Below are positions 36,601 through 44,693 of a stretch of DNA of 64,000 nt, piece by piece. Numbering within the stretch: the first letter of the stretch is position 1; each line of letters begins with the position of its first letter. The position numbers and the translations under genes were made by a program. The notes beneath the pieces were generated by a model. The model was not told where the DNA came from and ran no database searches. It saw only the letters and a list, made by a program, of their open reading frames with translations. Origin of the DNA: Actinomycetes bacterium (GTDB lineage Bacteria; Actinomycetota; Acidimicrobiia; Acidimicrobiales; Palsa-688); the NCBI GenBank assembly GCA_021850325.1, contig JAJZMF010000020.1, positions 175,761-239,760 of the forward strand. The letters run 5' to 3'.

Positions 36601-37190
36601 ACGACCTTGTCGTGTGGGCCTCACCCGACCGCGACCGCGAGCTCACACGGTTCCACTTCCCCCGCCAGGACGCCGACCCCTGGTTGTGCATAGCCGACTT
36701 CTTCCGCCCTGTTTCGTCGCCAGAGGCCGATTACGTCGCCTTCCACGTGGTCACCATGGGCCCCGCAGTGACAGAGCGGGCGGCCGAGCTGTTCAGCTCG
36801 GACCGTTACAGCGACTACCTGCACCTGCACGGCCTTTCGGTGGAGCTGGCCGAAGCCCTGGCCGAGTACTGGCACCGCCGCGTCCGCCAGGAGTGGGGTT
36901 TCGCCGATGAGGACGGGCGCACCCTGCAGGGCCTGTTCCGCCAGAAGTACCGGGGAGGGCGCTATTCCTGGGGCTACCCGGCCTGCCCGGACCTGGAGGA
37001 CAACGCCCGTTGTGCCGAGCTCCTGGGAGCCGAGCGCATCGGCGTGGAGTGCACCTCGGAGACCTCCTGGCAGTTCCACCCCGAGCAGACCACATCAGCC
37101 ATCATCTGCCACCACCCCCAGGCCAAGTACTTCGTGGTGAGCAGGGCCGCCCGGGAGGCGGAGGGACGCGTGGGGGCAGGCCAAGCCTGA
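33657..37190 (+). CDS. metH: Cobalamin-dependent methionine synthase
   Basis: 1177 residues with all four modules. Homocysteine-binding barrel 1-320 (FDGATGTNIQALGLGPDDFG; zinc Cys in LNCATGP and GGCCGTTPEHL). Folate-binding domain about 345-610 (NVGERTNANGSKKFREAM). B12-binding region about 640-860 with the axial His motif DVHDIGKN (His about 735). A Pro/Gly/Arg-rich linker leads to the SAM-activation domain (PAVVYGYFPAGSDGDDLVVW; RYSWGYPACPDLEDNARCAE). It methylates homocysteine from methyl-THF. Family length is about 1200. No B12 riboswitch fits upstream, where only 75 nt separate it from the EAL gene. Confidence 0.96.
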   Translation: MAGRNSTYLEAVHEGLVIFDGATGTNIQALGLGPDDFGGAALEGCNENLCATRPDVVAGLHRSFFEVGCHVVETNSFGSLPWVLAEYGMGDKAHQLARSSADIARAVADGFGPGHFVAGSLGPGTKLVSLGQIGFEEMRDGYAEAASGLLAGGVDLLLIETCQDLLQVKAAVIGCRRAMAQAGREVPLQVQVTIETTGRMLMGSEIGAALTTVDALRPDVLGLNCATGPAEMGEHLRYLSAHSRIPISCLPNAGLPSVVDGAMHYDLTPGQLAEHHLRFVSELGVRVVGGCCGTTPEHLRAVVEALEGTHPAPRTPEWEPGCASLYTHVPYDQAPSVLNVGERTNANGSKKFREAMLAGDWVACTTMAKEAVGAGSHMLDLCVDYTGADGVADMAELASRFSTQNTLPVMLDSTEAPVIECGLQRIAGKPVINSVNLEEGDGPGTRLDSFLRLAAQYGAAVVCTCIDTEGQARTAEWKLRAARAVHDLAVGRYGMRPEDLFFDALVLPVSTGMEESRRDGLETIEGIRMIKAELPGVRTLLGISNVSFGLSPAARQALNSVFLHECQQAGLDAAIVNSARVLPLDRIQPEAVEICLDLIYDRRDPARGYDPLAELLRLFEGVSAQSSATEDRSDWPLERRLEQRVVEGAKEGLADELEQALGSGWEALDLVNGPLMAGMKTVGELFGAGRMQLPFVLQSAEVMKTAVAYLEPHMARTGDRGKGKVVLATVKGDVHDIGKNLVDIILTNNGYEVYNLGTKVALSDMVAKAQEVGADVIGMSGLLVKSTLIMRDNLVELNERGLDRYPVILGGAALTRTFVERDLRAQYKGRLFYGKDAFEGLHTIDRLVALTRSGQDDPAFGRAPGGRPGVPPRRPGAGKAGAPTDRPGRAPSVVTDNPVFVPPFIGTRVERGMPLAEVARYLNETSLFRNQWGYRPAEGETDRDFKTRVRRVLRHQLAYAQQEDLLRPAVVYGYFPAGSDGDDLVVWASPDRDRELTRFHFPRQDADPWLCIADFFRPVSSPEADYVAFHVVTMGPAVTERAAELFSSDRYSDYLHLHGLSVELAEALAEYWHRRVRQEWGFADEDGRTLQGLFRQKYRGGRYSWGYPACPDLEDNARCAELLGAERIGVECTSETSWQFHPEQTTSAIICHHPQAKYFVVSRAAREAEGRVGAGQA

Positions 37191-37214
37191 GGCCCGGACC
37201 ACCGGTCCCCGGCC

Positions 37215-37249
37215 CGGGCGGAGCCGCAAAGCTCACGCGGCTCCGCCCG
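37215..37249. terminator. 13-bp perfect hairpin between convergent metH and apbE
   Basis: Arms 37215-37227 and 37237-37249 pair without mismatch around a 9-nt loop. It overlaps the last codons of apbE and lies 24 nt after metH. No T-tract follows on either strand, so its action as a terminator is likely but not typical. Confidence 0.5.
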
Positions 37250-38036
37250 CCAGGGCCCTGGGCACCGTCCGCAGGGCGTCGAAGCCCGCCGTGCACCAGC
37301 CCTCGCCTCGGGCACTGACCAGTTCCGCCTCGTAACCGGCCAGGCCGTCGAGCCAGGCCAGCGCCTGTGGCCCCATGGCCAGAGCGGCGGTGGCGTAGGC
37401 GTCCGCGCTCGTGAGCTCCGGCCCGACCACCGTCACCGACACCAGTTCTGTGGCCGGCCGGGAACGCACAGGGTCGAACACGTGGGCACCCCTTTCGTAG
37501 GTGCCGGAGGTCGCCACCGCGCCAGCGCTCAAGCCCAGAGCTGAGACCAGGGCGTCGCGACGGCGAGGGTGCCGCACCCCGACCTGCCACGACAGCCCCG
37601 GGCCCGGCGCGCCCCGCAGGCGCACGTCACCCCCACCGTCCACGAGGTGGTCGGGGAAGCCCAGGTGGGCCAGCAGCGCCGACGCCCGCTCGACCGACCA
37701 CCCCTTGACCAGGCCGCTGGGGTCGAAGCGCCCCGTGGCCCAGGCGTCGAAGTAGCCCTCGGTGCGGCGACCGTAGTCGTTGCACAGCACGAGCACCTCT
37801 CTCAGCTCGGGCGAGCAGGCATCGAGCGACAGCTCGCCCCGGTCGAAACGGCAGACCTCACTGTCGGGCTTGTACGTGCTGAACGTGTCGTCCACCCAGT
37901 CCAGCCATCCCATCGCCTCGGCCACCGCCTCCCGCACCCTCACCTCGGAGGCTGAGGTGTGAACATCAAAAGTCACTACGGTGCCCATGACCTCCTGGTG
38001 TGCCAAATGGCGCACCGGTGCCACCTCTGCGCTCAC
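37233..38036 (-). CDS. apbE: FAD:protein FMN transferase (ApbE)
   Basis: 267 residues. Family blocks are HQEVMGTVVTFDVHTSASEV, VDDTFSTYKPDSEVCRFDRG, FDPSGLVKGWSVERASALLA, FLVDGGGDVR-like (here DHLVDGGGDVRLRG), VATSGTYERG and TSADAYATAALAMG with the Mg2+ ligands. ApbE transfers FMN from FAD onto a Thr of a partner protein. The partner is almost certainly the FMN-binding protein encoded immediately upstream, whose stop overlaps the ApbE start by 4 nt. No lipobox or signal peptide was recognised, although many ApbE proteins are exported. Confidence 0.92.
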   Translation of the reverse strand: MSAEVAPVRHLAHQEVMGTVVTFDVHTSASEVRVREAVAEAMGWLDWVDDTFSTYKPDSEVCRFDRGELSLDACSPELREVLVLCNDYGRRTEGYFDAWATGRFDPSGLVKGWSVERASALLAHLGFPDHLVDGGGDVRLRGAPGPGLSWQVGVRHPRRRDALVSALGLSAGAVATSGTYERGAHVFDPVRSRPATELVSVTVVGPELTSADAYATAALAMGPQALAWLDGLAGYEAELVSARGEGWCTAGFDALRTVPRALAGGAA

Positions 38037-38836
38037 AGGCCGGCCGCCTTCAGAGCGGACTGGAAGGACTGCGCGAAGGCGTCGCTGGTGTAGGTGGCCC
38101 CTGAGACGACGTTGAAGTTGAGGCCCTGGGCAGCCAGTGCCTCCTGCTCGAGCACCGGTACGGCATAAGAGTTGACCATCTGGGAATGCCCGTCGACAGC
38201 CCCGTTCCTGGGCACGGTGATGCCGGTCACCTTGCCTCCCCTTACCGTTATGGCAACCTGTATGTCCCCGTAGTAGTACTGGACGTCGGTGCCGGTGTAG
38301 GTGCGCGTTACCGACTGGGCGACGGGCGCCTGTTTGGCACCCGACGTCGCGCCGGGCACCGTTGTCGAGGGCGCGGCCGTTGAGGGAGCGGCCATTGAGG
38401 GGGCGGTGGGAGCAGGGACTGTCGTGGCAGGGACCGTTGTGGCAGGGACGCTGACCGCGGGGGTGAGGCCGGCGCCGTTGGCGGACAGGTGCCCCGCACC
38501 GTCGTCACCCCCGTAGCCGTCGCCTCCCCCGTCATGGCGGCCCCCGTCACCGCCGTAGGAGCCGGGGACGGCGCTCCTGGTACCACCGCCGAGAGGACCA
38601 CTGCCCGTTGTCGGGGCCGCAGTTGTCGGGGCCGCAGTTGTCGGGGCCGCAGTTGTCGGGGCCGCCGTCGTCGGTGCCGCCGTCGTCGGTGCCGCGGCAG
38701 AGGAGGAGGTGCTGGGCCCGGCACCGACGGGCGCAAAGGAGACCTGCTGCAGGTGCACGTGCCCGGAGGACTTGTAGCTCAACAGTGCAGCAAGGCCTGC
38801 AACCGTCCCGACAGTTGTGATCAATGCTCTTCGCAT
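38033..38836 (-). CDS. Exported FMN-binding domain protein (covalent FMN acceptor)
   Basis: 267 residues. An N-terminal hydrophobic signal or anchor (RRALITTVGTVAGLAALLSY) precedes a long Thr/Ala/Pro-rich and Gly-rich stalk with PTTAA repeats, then a C-terminal FMN-binding domain of about 85 residues (YYYGDIQVAITVRGGKVTGI). It ends with VVSGATYTSDAF, the SGAT motif whose last Thr (about residue 248) is the ApbE flavinylation site in RnfG/NqrC-type domains. It would carry electrons outside the membrane between the reductase next door and an unknown acceptor. Confidence 0.9.
   Translation of the reverse strand: MRRALITTVGTVAGLAALLSYKSSGHVHLQQVSFAPVGAGPSTSSSAAAPTTAAPTTAAPTTAAPTTAAPTTAAPTTGSGPLGGGTRSAVPGSYGGDGGRHDGGGDGYGGDDGAGHLSANGAGLTPAVSVPATTVPATTVPAPTAPSMAAPSTAAPSTTVPGATSGAKQAPVAQSVTRTYTGTDVQYYYGDIQVAITVRGGKVTGITVPRNGAVDGHSQMVNSYAVPVLEQEALAAQGLNFNVVSGATYTSDAFAQSFQSALKAAGL
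38607..38696. repeat. Six 15-bp tandem repeats encoding PTTAA in the FMN-binding protein
   Basis: Four near-identical units of gttgtcggggccgca followed by two diverged units form the Thr/Pro/Ala stalk that spaces the flavin domain away from the membrane. The 15-bp period preserves reading frame. Confidence 0.9.
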
Positions 38837-38845
38837 CCGGTGCTC

Positions 38846-40246
38846 CTAGAACTCGAACGATTCGGTATGGATCTGGGCGTTCGGCACGCCCGCCTCCCGC
38901 AGGGACCCCACCACGGCACCGGTGAAGCCCGGCGGCCCGCACACATAGACGTCCCGGCGGGCGACGTCCCGCACCAGGCTCAGGATGTGGCCGGTCGAGA
39001 GCAGCTCGGGGTGGAGGGCCCGATCGCCGAGCACGTAGTGCACCTCGGCCCGGCGCTTGGCTGCGATCTCGTCCAGCTCGTCACGGAGCGCCAGGTGGGC
39101 GGGGTCGTCGGCCCGGTAGATGAAGCTGATGTCGCCCGGCCGTGCCGGCGCTGCCTCGAAGAGGGCCCTGAGTGGGGTCACCCCCACCCCGGCCCCGATG
39201 AGCAGCATGCGGCGCTGGCGCCGCCGGTGGCGTGTGAAGGCGCCGTATGGCCCCTCAGCCAGGACGAGCGTCCCCGGCGCGAGCCTGCTGAGTGTGGCGC
39301 TGTGGTCCCCCAGCGCCTTGACCGTGATGCGCAGCCAGTTGCCGTTCGGAGCGGCCGAGAGGCTGAAGGGGTGCGCCTGCCACCATCCGTCCCGGGTAAG
39401 GAAGCGCCACATGAAGAACTGGCCCGCTTCTGCTCTGAGCTCGCCCAGCCGGCGGCCGGTGATGTAGACCGAGGTCACCCCTGGTGCCTCGTCCACCGTG
39501 CCCACGACCCGGAACCGGTGCCGTGCCATCGACACCAGGGGCACGACCACCCGGTAGGTCACCAGGACCAGGCCCACGAGCACGTACATGGCCACCCAGA
39601 GAGCGCGGTTCAGCGGGTGGAGGGCGAAGTCGACCCCCGTTGACAGCTGGTGGGAGAACGACAGGGCCAGGGCCACGTAGGTGTAGAGGTGGATGAAGTA
39701 CCAGGTGTGGTACCTGACCCGGCGGCGCACGGCCCGGGCCGACAGCACGCCGATGAGCACGAAGAGCCCCAGCCCCACCGTTGCCGCCAGCATGTCGGGG
39801 TAGGTCATCACCACCGAGCTCGTCTCGTGGAGCAAGCCCGTGTGGGTGGTCACGGCATAACCCCATATGGTGAGCAGGGCGTGGGCCAGCAGGAGGGTGA
39901 TGGAGTACTCACCGTTGCGCCGGTGCCACAGCGCCAGCCGGTCCGTGCCGATCAGCCGGTCCAGCCAGGGGGCCCGGGCCATGAGGAGGACCTCGACCAC
40001 CACCAGGTAGGTACCCACCAGTCCGGTGACCCGACCGGCGGCTGTGAGCCACGCCCCCGGGCCCTGCACGCTCGCCACCGAGGTGTCGTGCCACCACATG
40101 TACACCACCGCCAGGCCGCCCAGGGCGACCACCGCAGCGACAAGGGACTCCCTGGTGCTCTGGCTCAGCCGCATGTAGCGGCGCTCCGGCCCCACAGGAG
40201 GTGGGGCAGCCAGGCGTCCGGGAGGTGCGGGGGCTTCAACGGTCAT
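38846..40246 (-). CDS. Ferric-reductase-like membrane flavoprotein (heme membrane domain + FAD/NAD(P) reductase)
   Basis: 466 residues. Residues 1-245 contain six membrane helices with His pairs expected to bind heme (TLLLAHALLTIWGYAVTTH; YHTWYFIHLYTYVALALSFS). The C-terminal half is a ferredoxin-NADP reductase module: AGQFFMWRF and HPFSLSAAPN bind FAD, GPYGAF and LLIGAGVGVTPLRALFEA bind NAD(P), and YVCGPPGFTGAVV and the terminal FEF complete it. It should pass electrons from cytosolic NAD(P)H across the membrane. ATG 40246 is chosen with AAGGG 5 nt before. It is 9 nt upstream of the FMN-binding protein gene. Confidence 0.88.
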   Translation of the reverse strand: MTVEAPAPPGRLAAPPPVGPERRYMRLSQSTRESLVAAVVALGGLAVVYMWWHDTSVASVQGPGAWLTAAGRVTGLVGTYLVVVEVLLMARAPWLDRLIGTDRLALWHRRNGEYSITLLLAHALLTIWGYAVTTHTGLLHETSSVVMTYPDMLAATVGLGLFVLIGVLSARAVRRRVRYHTWYFIHLYTYVALALSFSHQLSTGVDFALHPLNRALWVAMYVLVGLVLVTYRVVVPLVSMARHRFRVVGTVDEAPGVTSVYITGRRLGELRAEAGQFFMWRFLTRDGWWQAHPFSLSAAPNGNWLRITVKALGDHSATLSRLAPGTLVLAEGPYGAFTRHRRRQRRMLLIGAGVGVTPLRALFEAAPARPGDISFIYRADDPAHLALRDELDEIAAKRRAEVHYVLGDRALHPELLSTGHILSLVRDVARRDVYVCGPPGFTGAVVGSLREAGVPNAQIHTESFEF

Positions 40247-40349
40247 GGTCACCCTTGAATGCTGGGTGGCCGAACTGAGAGCCCGCTGTGCGCGTGCCTC
40301 AAACGCGCTTGGAGCGGGGCGCGCCCTGGCAGGTGGCCCTATGGCCCCA

Positions 40350-41492
40350 TCAGGGGCCGAGCACCACCAGGGAGTGGTCAGCCACGTTGAGAGGCCTCGG
40401 CCCGGCGGCAGTGGCCACCACCAGGTCCTCGATACGCACGCCGTAGCGGCCCGGGACATATATGCCCGGCTCCACGGAAAAAGCGTTGCCCGGCACCAAG
40501 GGGGCCGAGTTGCCCTCCACCATGTACGGGTCTTCGTGCTCCTCGAGCCCGATCCCGTGGCCCGTGCGGTGCACGAAGTAACGGCCAAAGCCCGCGCTGT
40601 CGATCACTCGACGGGCCGCCCTGTCGACCTCCTGGCAGGGCGAACCCACCCTTGCCGCCTCCACCCCAGCTCGCTGGGCTTCCGCCACCACCTCGTAGAT
40701 CCGGCGCAGTTCGGCCTCCGGCTCACCCGTGAACACAGTCCGGGTGATGTCCGAGCAGTAGCCGTCCAGGGTGCCTCCGAAGTCGCAGACCACCGGCTCA
40801 CCGGCCCTGATGACCCGGTCACCCGCCTCGTGGTGCGGGCTGGCCGAGTTCGGGCCCGAGCCGACGATGGCGAAATTGACCCGCTGGTGCCCTTCTTCCA
40901 AGAGACGGGCCGCGATCTCTGCCGAGACGTCTCGCTCGGGACGGCCGACAAGGGAGATCTCGCCGCCCAGCAGCGCCCGCGCCACCCTGTCGGCTGCAGC
41001 CGATGCCCGGGCCAGGGCATCGACCTCCGCCTCGTCCTTGACGGCCCGGAGCGGGGCGCAGACCTCCGAGGAAACCGTCCACTCCCAACCCGGGAGGAGC
41101 CGCTGCAGCGCCAGGAGGAAAGTGGACCAGGCCCGGTCGCTCACCGCGACTCGGGGGGTGCCACCAGAGGCGGGCACCAACCTGGCCGCCAGTTCTGCCA
41201 CCAGTGCCACCGGGCCCTCGTGCTCAGCCCACGGCCGGACCGAGAACACACCCGGCTGGGGGACCACCCGGGGGGCCTCGAGCTCCGGTACGAACAGCAC
41301 GGCGCCCTGCTCCTCGGTGGCCCCGACCACCAGCATGGTGAGCCGTTCCAGGGGCATGGCCTCATAGCCACTGACCCAGGGCAAGTCGGCGCCGAGCGAG
41401 AGCATCATGACGTCGCACCCGGCGGCCTGCATGGCAGCGCGGGCGCGCTGCAGGCGCGACCTCAGCGCAGCTGCACCCCCGGGCACGCTCAC
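40350..41492 (-). CDS. M24 family Xaa-Pro peptidase
   Basis: 380 residues: a creatinase-like N-terminal domain (GADLPWVSGYEAMPLERLTM) and a pita-bread catalytic domain. All five metal ligands are seen: VVCDFGG, CSDITRTVF, HRTGHGIGLEEHED, FSVEPGIYV and VRIEDLVV. It removes N-terminal residues ahead of proline in the cytosol. The GTG start overlaps the lipBA stop (4 nt), so it is co-expressed with the lipoylation genes, although no functional link is obvious. Confidence 0.92.
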   Translation of the reverse strand: MSVPGGAAALRSRLQRARAAMQAAGCDVMMLSLGADLPWVSGYEAMPLERLTMLVVGATEEQGAVLFVPELEAPRVVPQPGVFSVRPWAEHEGPVALVAELAARLVPASGGTPRVAVSDRAWSTFLLALQRLLPGWEWTVSSEVCAPLRAVKDEAEVDALARASAAADRVARALLGGEISLVGRPERDVSAEIAARLLEEGHQRVNFAIVGSGPNSASPHHEAGDRVIRAGEPVVCDFGGTLDGYCSDITRTVFTGEPEAELRRIYEVVAEAQRAGVEAARVGSPCQEVDRAARRVIDSAGFGRYFVHRTGHGIGLEEHEDPYMVEGNSAPLVPGNAFSVEPGIYVPGRYGVRIEDLVVATAAGPRPLNVADHSLVVLGP

Positions 41493-43207
41493 CTGGCCAC
41501 CGCCGGAGCGTGCAGCACCGGGGTCAGGTCCGCGGCCTGACGGGCGTGGTAGCTGGAACGGGTGAGGGGCGATGCCACGACCTGTGCCAGGCCGAGCCGG
41601 CGGCCGGTGGCCGCGAGCCGCTCGAACTCCTCGGGCCTGTACCAGCGCGCCACCGGCAGGTGGCTGGCGCTCGGCCGCAGGTACTGGCCCACGGTCACGA
41701 TGCTGACACCGATCGCTGCCAGGTCGGCGAACACCCCGTAGAGCTCCTCCTCGGTCTCGCCCAAGCCGACCATCAGGCCGGACTTGGCCACCAGCCCTGC
41801 GTCGACCGCCCGGGACAGCACGGCCAGGCTCCGGGCGTACGAGGCCGACGGCCTCACGGCCCGCTGGAGCCGGGGCACCGTCTCCACGTTGTGGTTGAGC
41901 ACGTCGGGCCGCCCCCCGAAGATCGTGCCCAGCGCTGCCGGGTCACCCTTGCAGTCCGAGATGAGCACCTCCACGGCAGTCGACGGGCAGCGCTGCCTGA
42001 TGGCCTCGATGGTGGCAGCGAACCCCGACGCGCCGCCGTCATAAAGGTCGTCACGGGCCACGCAGGTGACCACCGCGTGAGCCAGGCCGAGCCGAGACAC
42101 GGCCTCGGCCACCCTCGCCGGCTCATCCGGGTCCAAAGGCAGAGGCTTCGCCGTGCTGACCTGGCAGAAGCCGCAGGAACGGGTGCACCGGTCACCGTTG
42201 ATCATGAACGTCGCCGTGCCGTCCGCCCAGCACTCGAAGATGTTGGGGCAGCCCGCCTCCTCGCACACCGTCGTCAGCCCGAGCCCCCGCACCGTCTTGT
42301 GCAGCGAGCGGAAGCTCTGCCCCATGTCGGCACTGGCCCGGAGCCAGTCAGGCTTGCGGGCCCGGACCGGGAGCCCCGCACCGGGGTCGACCCCCGCCGC
42401 AGCCAACCGGCCCAGCAGGCGGACCGGACGGGCACCGTCACGGACGGGCAGAGCAGGCCGCGGCCCCGCCAGGTCGAGGGCCGGGGCGGGCCCGGTGGGA
42501 GCACTGGGACCGTGGGCGGCTGCCGCATCGGGTGCCCCGAGCACCGGGACCGGGGAACGGGAGGCGTGGACTGTCCCGGCTGCGTCCTGGCGCTCCACCG
42601 GCCGCCCGGCACCCCAGCGCCTTGCCGCCAGAGCGAGCACCACCTCCACCACCTCGCCCACCGTGGCGCTGGCCCCCTCGGCTGCCATCGAGGTCACGCC
42701 CTTGTCCGCTATGCCGCAGGGCACGATGTGGCCGAACATCGACATGTCAGTGGTGACATTGAGCGCGAAGCCGTGCATGGTCCTCTGGCGGCTGTGACGG
42801 GCACCGATGGCGCATATCTTGCGGGGCGCCCCGGTCCCCTGCCCCACCCACACCCCGGGGTGCTCCGGGAGCCGACCGGCGCCGGGCAGGCCGAGCTCGG
42901 CCAAGGCGTCGACCACCAGCTGTTCGAGCTCGTGCACATAGGACGGTGTCGCTCCCGGGCCGCTCGGCACCGAGAGCACCGGGTAGACGACGAGCTGGCC
43001 AGGGCCGTGATAGGTGATGTCGCCACCACGGTCGGCCTTTACGAGCTCCGCCCCTACCGAGGCCGGGTCGACCAGCATGTGCTCGGCCCTGGTCCTCACC
43101 CCGGCCGTGTACACGTGCTGGTGCTCCAACGCCAGCACCCAGTCGTCAGCCCCGGGCCCGGCCGCCCACAGGGCGCGCTGGAGCGCGTGCGCGTCGCGGT
43201 AAGCCAC
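41489..43207 (-). CDS. Fused octanoyltransferase (LipB) - lipoyl synthase (LipA)
   Basis: One uninterrupted 572-residue frame. Residues 1-200 are LipB: RGGDITYHGPGQLVVYPVL, the Lys region RKICAIGARHS, HGFALNV, and the catalytic Cys region VPCGIADKGVTSM. Residues 200-285 are a Pro/Ala/Gly-rich linker. Residues 285-572 are LipA: RKPDWLRA, the auxiliary cluster CEEAGCPNIFECW, the radical SAM motif CTRSCGFCQV, GLMVGLGETEEE and VTVGQYLRPS. The chain would move octanoate from ACP to a lipoyl domain and then insert both sulfurs. Conserved LipB sequence (TLRLRWLGER) extends upstream of GTG 43207 without ATG, GTG or TTG, so a CTG near 43252 may be the true start. Confidence 0.93.
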   Translation of the reverse strand: MAYRDAHALQRALWAAGPGADDWVLALEHQHVYTAGVRTRAEHMLVDPASVGAELVKADRGGDITYHGPGQLVVYPVLSVPSGPGATPSYVHELEQLVVDALAELGLPGAGRLPEHPGVWVGQGTGAPRKICAIGARHSRQRTMHGFALNVTTDMSMFGHIVPCGIADKGVTSMAAEGASATVGEVVEVVLALAARRWGAGRPVERQDAAGTVHASRSPVPVLGAPDAAAAHGPSAPTGPAPALDLAGPRPALPVRDGARPVRLLGRLAAAGVDPGAGLPVRARKPDWLRASADMGQSFRSLHKTVRGLGLTTVCEEAGCPNIFECWADGTATFMINGDRCTRSCGFCQVSTAKPLPLDPDEPARVAEAVSRLGLAHAVVTCVARDDLYDGGASGFAATIEAIRQRCPSTAVEVLISDCKGDPAALGTIFGGRPDVLNHNVETVPRLQRAVRPSASYARSLAVLSRAVDAGLVAKSGLMVGLGETEEELYGVFADLAAIGVSIVTVGQYLRPSASHLPVARWYRPEEFERLAATGRRLGLAQVVASPLTRSSYHARQAADLTPVLHAPAVAR

Positions 43208-43277
43208 GCGCTCGCCCAGCCAGCGGAGGCGTAGGGTGCGACCGGGCAGCAGGGAGAAGCTCAGTGCCGTCCCCCCA

Positions 43278-44693
43278 CTACAGCTCGGCTGACCAGTCTC
43301 TGGTCTCCAGGATCTCCCGCACCCGGGCCATGAAGGCGGCAGCGTACGCCCCGTCCACAGCCCGGTGGTCCCATGACATCACCAGGTTGCCCATCGGGTG
43401 GACGGCGATGCCGTCCGAGCCGTCGGGCAGGAGCACGGCAACGGGGCGCTTCTTCACGCCGTCGGTGGACAGGATCGCCACCTGGGGCTGGTTGATGACC
43501 GGGACCGTGATCAGCGTCCCGAAGCCGCCGGCGTTGGTGAGGGTGATCGTCCCTCCCGAGATGTCGTCCATGGTCAGGCGCTTGCCCCGGGCGCGCGAGG
43601 CCAGGCTCGCGATCTCACGGGCCACGCCCACCAGGCGCTTCTCCTCCGCCCGGTGCACCACCGGGACGAGCAGGCCCTCGTAGTCGAGGTCGACCGCTAT
43701 GCCCAGGTTGACCTCGCGGTGGACGATCAGCTCGTCGTCACCCACCGACGAGTTGAGGTAGGGCCACTCCTGCAGGGCGTCGACCACGGCACGGGCGATG
43801 AAGGGGAGGTAGGTGAGGCTGAACCCTTCGGCTGCCTTGAACCTCTCGCGCTGCGCCTTGCGGACCTTCTCCACACCGCTGTAGTCGATCTCGACGGCGA
43901 CCATGGTGTGGGCCGAGGTCTGCTTGGAGCGCACCATGTGCTCGGCGGTACGCCGACGGATGTTGGTGAACGGCACGACGGTGTCGTGCTCGCCCGGGCG
44001 GGCAGCCGGTAGTACTGGCGCCGGCGGGCTGTAGGCCGGAGCCGGGGTGACCGGAGCCGGGGTGACCGGTGCCGCAGCCGCCGGGGCCACGACCGCCGGT
44101 GCCGCAGCCGCCACAGCTTGCGGAGCCGCCGGTACCGCGCCCACACCGTTGGAGGACTGGCGCTCGATTGCCGCAAGCACGTCATCACGCGTGATCCGGC
44201 CACCGGCCCCGGTGCCGGCGATGGCGCCCGGGTCGAGGCCGTTCTCCGCGATCAACCTGCGCACGACAGGCGAGAGCAGCTTGGCCGAGGCAGCACCACC
44301 GGGACCGGGCGTCCCCTGTTCTGCCGGCATCACCGCAGCGGGGGCCGGTGCTACCTGGGGGGCCGGTGCCACCCGGGGCGCCGGCTCGCTCGCCGCCGGA
44401 GCAGCAGGTGCCGCGGCCTCCGGTGCCGGAGCGCTCCCGCCGCCGCCCGGCGCGGCGGCTTTGTCGCCCACCACTGCCAACCGGGTACCTACGGACACTG
44501 TCTCGCCCTCAGGGACGAGGATCTCGGTCACGGTACCGCTGACCGGGGAGGGGACCTCGGAGTCGACCTTGTCCGTCGATACCTCGAAGAGGACCTCGTC
44601 CTCGGCGACCGCGTCGCCCACCTGCTTGTGCCACTTGGTGATGGTCCCCTCGGTGACCGTCTCACCGAGCTGGGGCATTGTGATGTCAGCCAA
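43278..44693 (-). CDS. 2-oxoacid dehydrogenase E2 component (dihydrolipoamide acyltransferase)
   Basis: 471 residues: one lipoyl domain (MPQLGETVTEGTITKWHKQV, modified Lys in STDKVDSEVP), an Ala/Pro-rich hinge, a peripheral-subunit binding domain (SPVVRRLIAENGLDPGAIAG), another Ala/Pro hinge, and a catalytic domain ending in the HxxxDG-type motif DHRAVDGAYAAAFM. MADITMPQLGETVTEG suggests the SucB/actinobacterial E2 group, but pyruvate versus 2-oxoglutarate specificity cannot be read. Flanked by lpd (E3, overlapping 8 nt) and lipBA, which lipoylates it. No E1 gene is in the window. Confidence 0.92.
   Translation of the reverse strand: MADITMPQLGETVTEGTITKWHKQVGDAVAEDEVLFEVSTDKVDSEVPSPVSGTVTEILVPEGETVSVGTRLAVVGDKAAAPGGGGSAPAPEAAAPAAPAASEPAPRVAPAPQVAPAPAAVMPAEQGTPGPGGAASAKLLSPVVRRLIAENGLDPGAIAGTGAGGRITRDDVLAAIERQSSNGVGAVPAAPQAVAAAAPAVVAPAAAAPVTPAPVTPAPAYSPPAPVLPAARPGEHDTVVPFTNIRRRTAEHMVRSKQTSAHTMVAVEIDYSGVEKVRKAQRERFKAAEGFSLTYLPFIARAVVDALQEWPYLNSSVGDDELIVHREVNLGIAVDLDYEGLLVPVVHRAEEKRLVGVAREIASLASRARGKRLTMDDISGGTITLTNAGGFGTLITVPVINQPQVAILSTDGVKKRPVAVLLPDGSDGIAVHPMGNLVMSWDHRAVDGAYAAAFMARVREILETRDWSAEL

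Noticed and set aside
38607..38696. CRISPR-like repeat array
   Set aside because: The repeats are head-to-tail 15-bp coding units without spacers.
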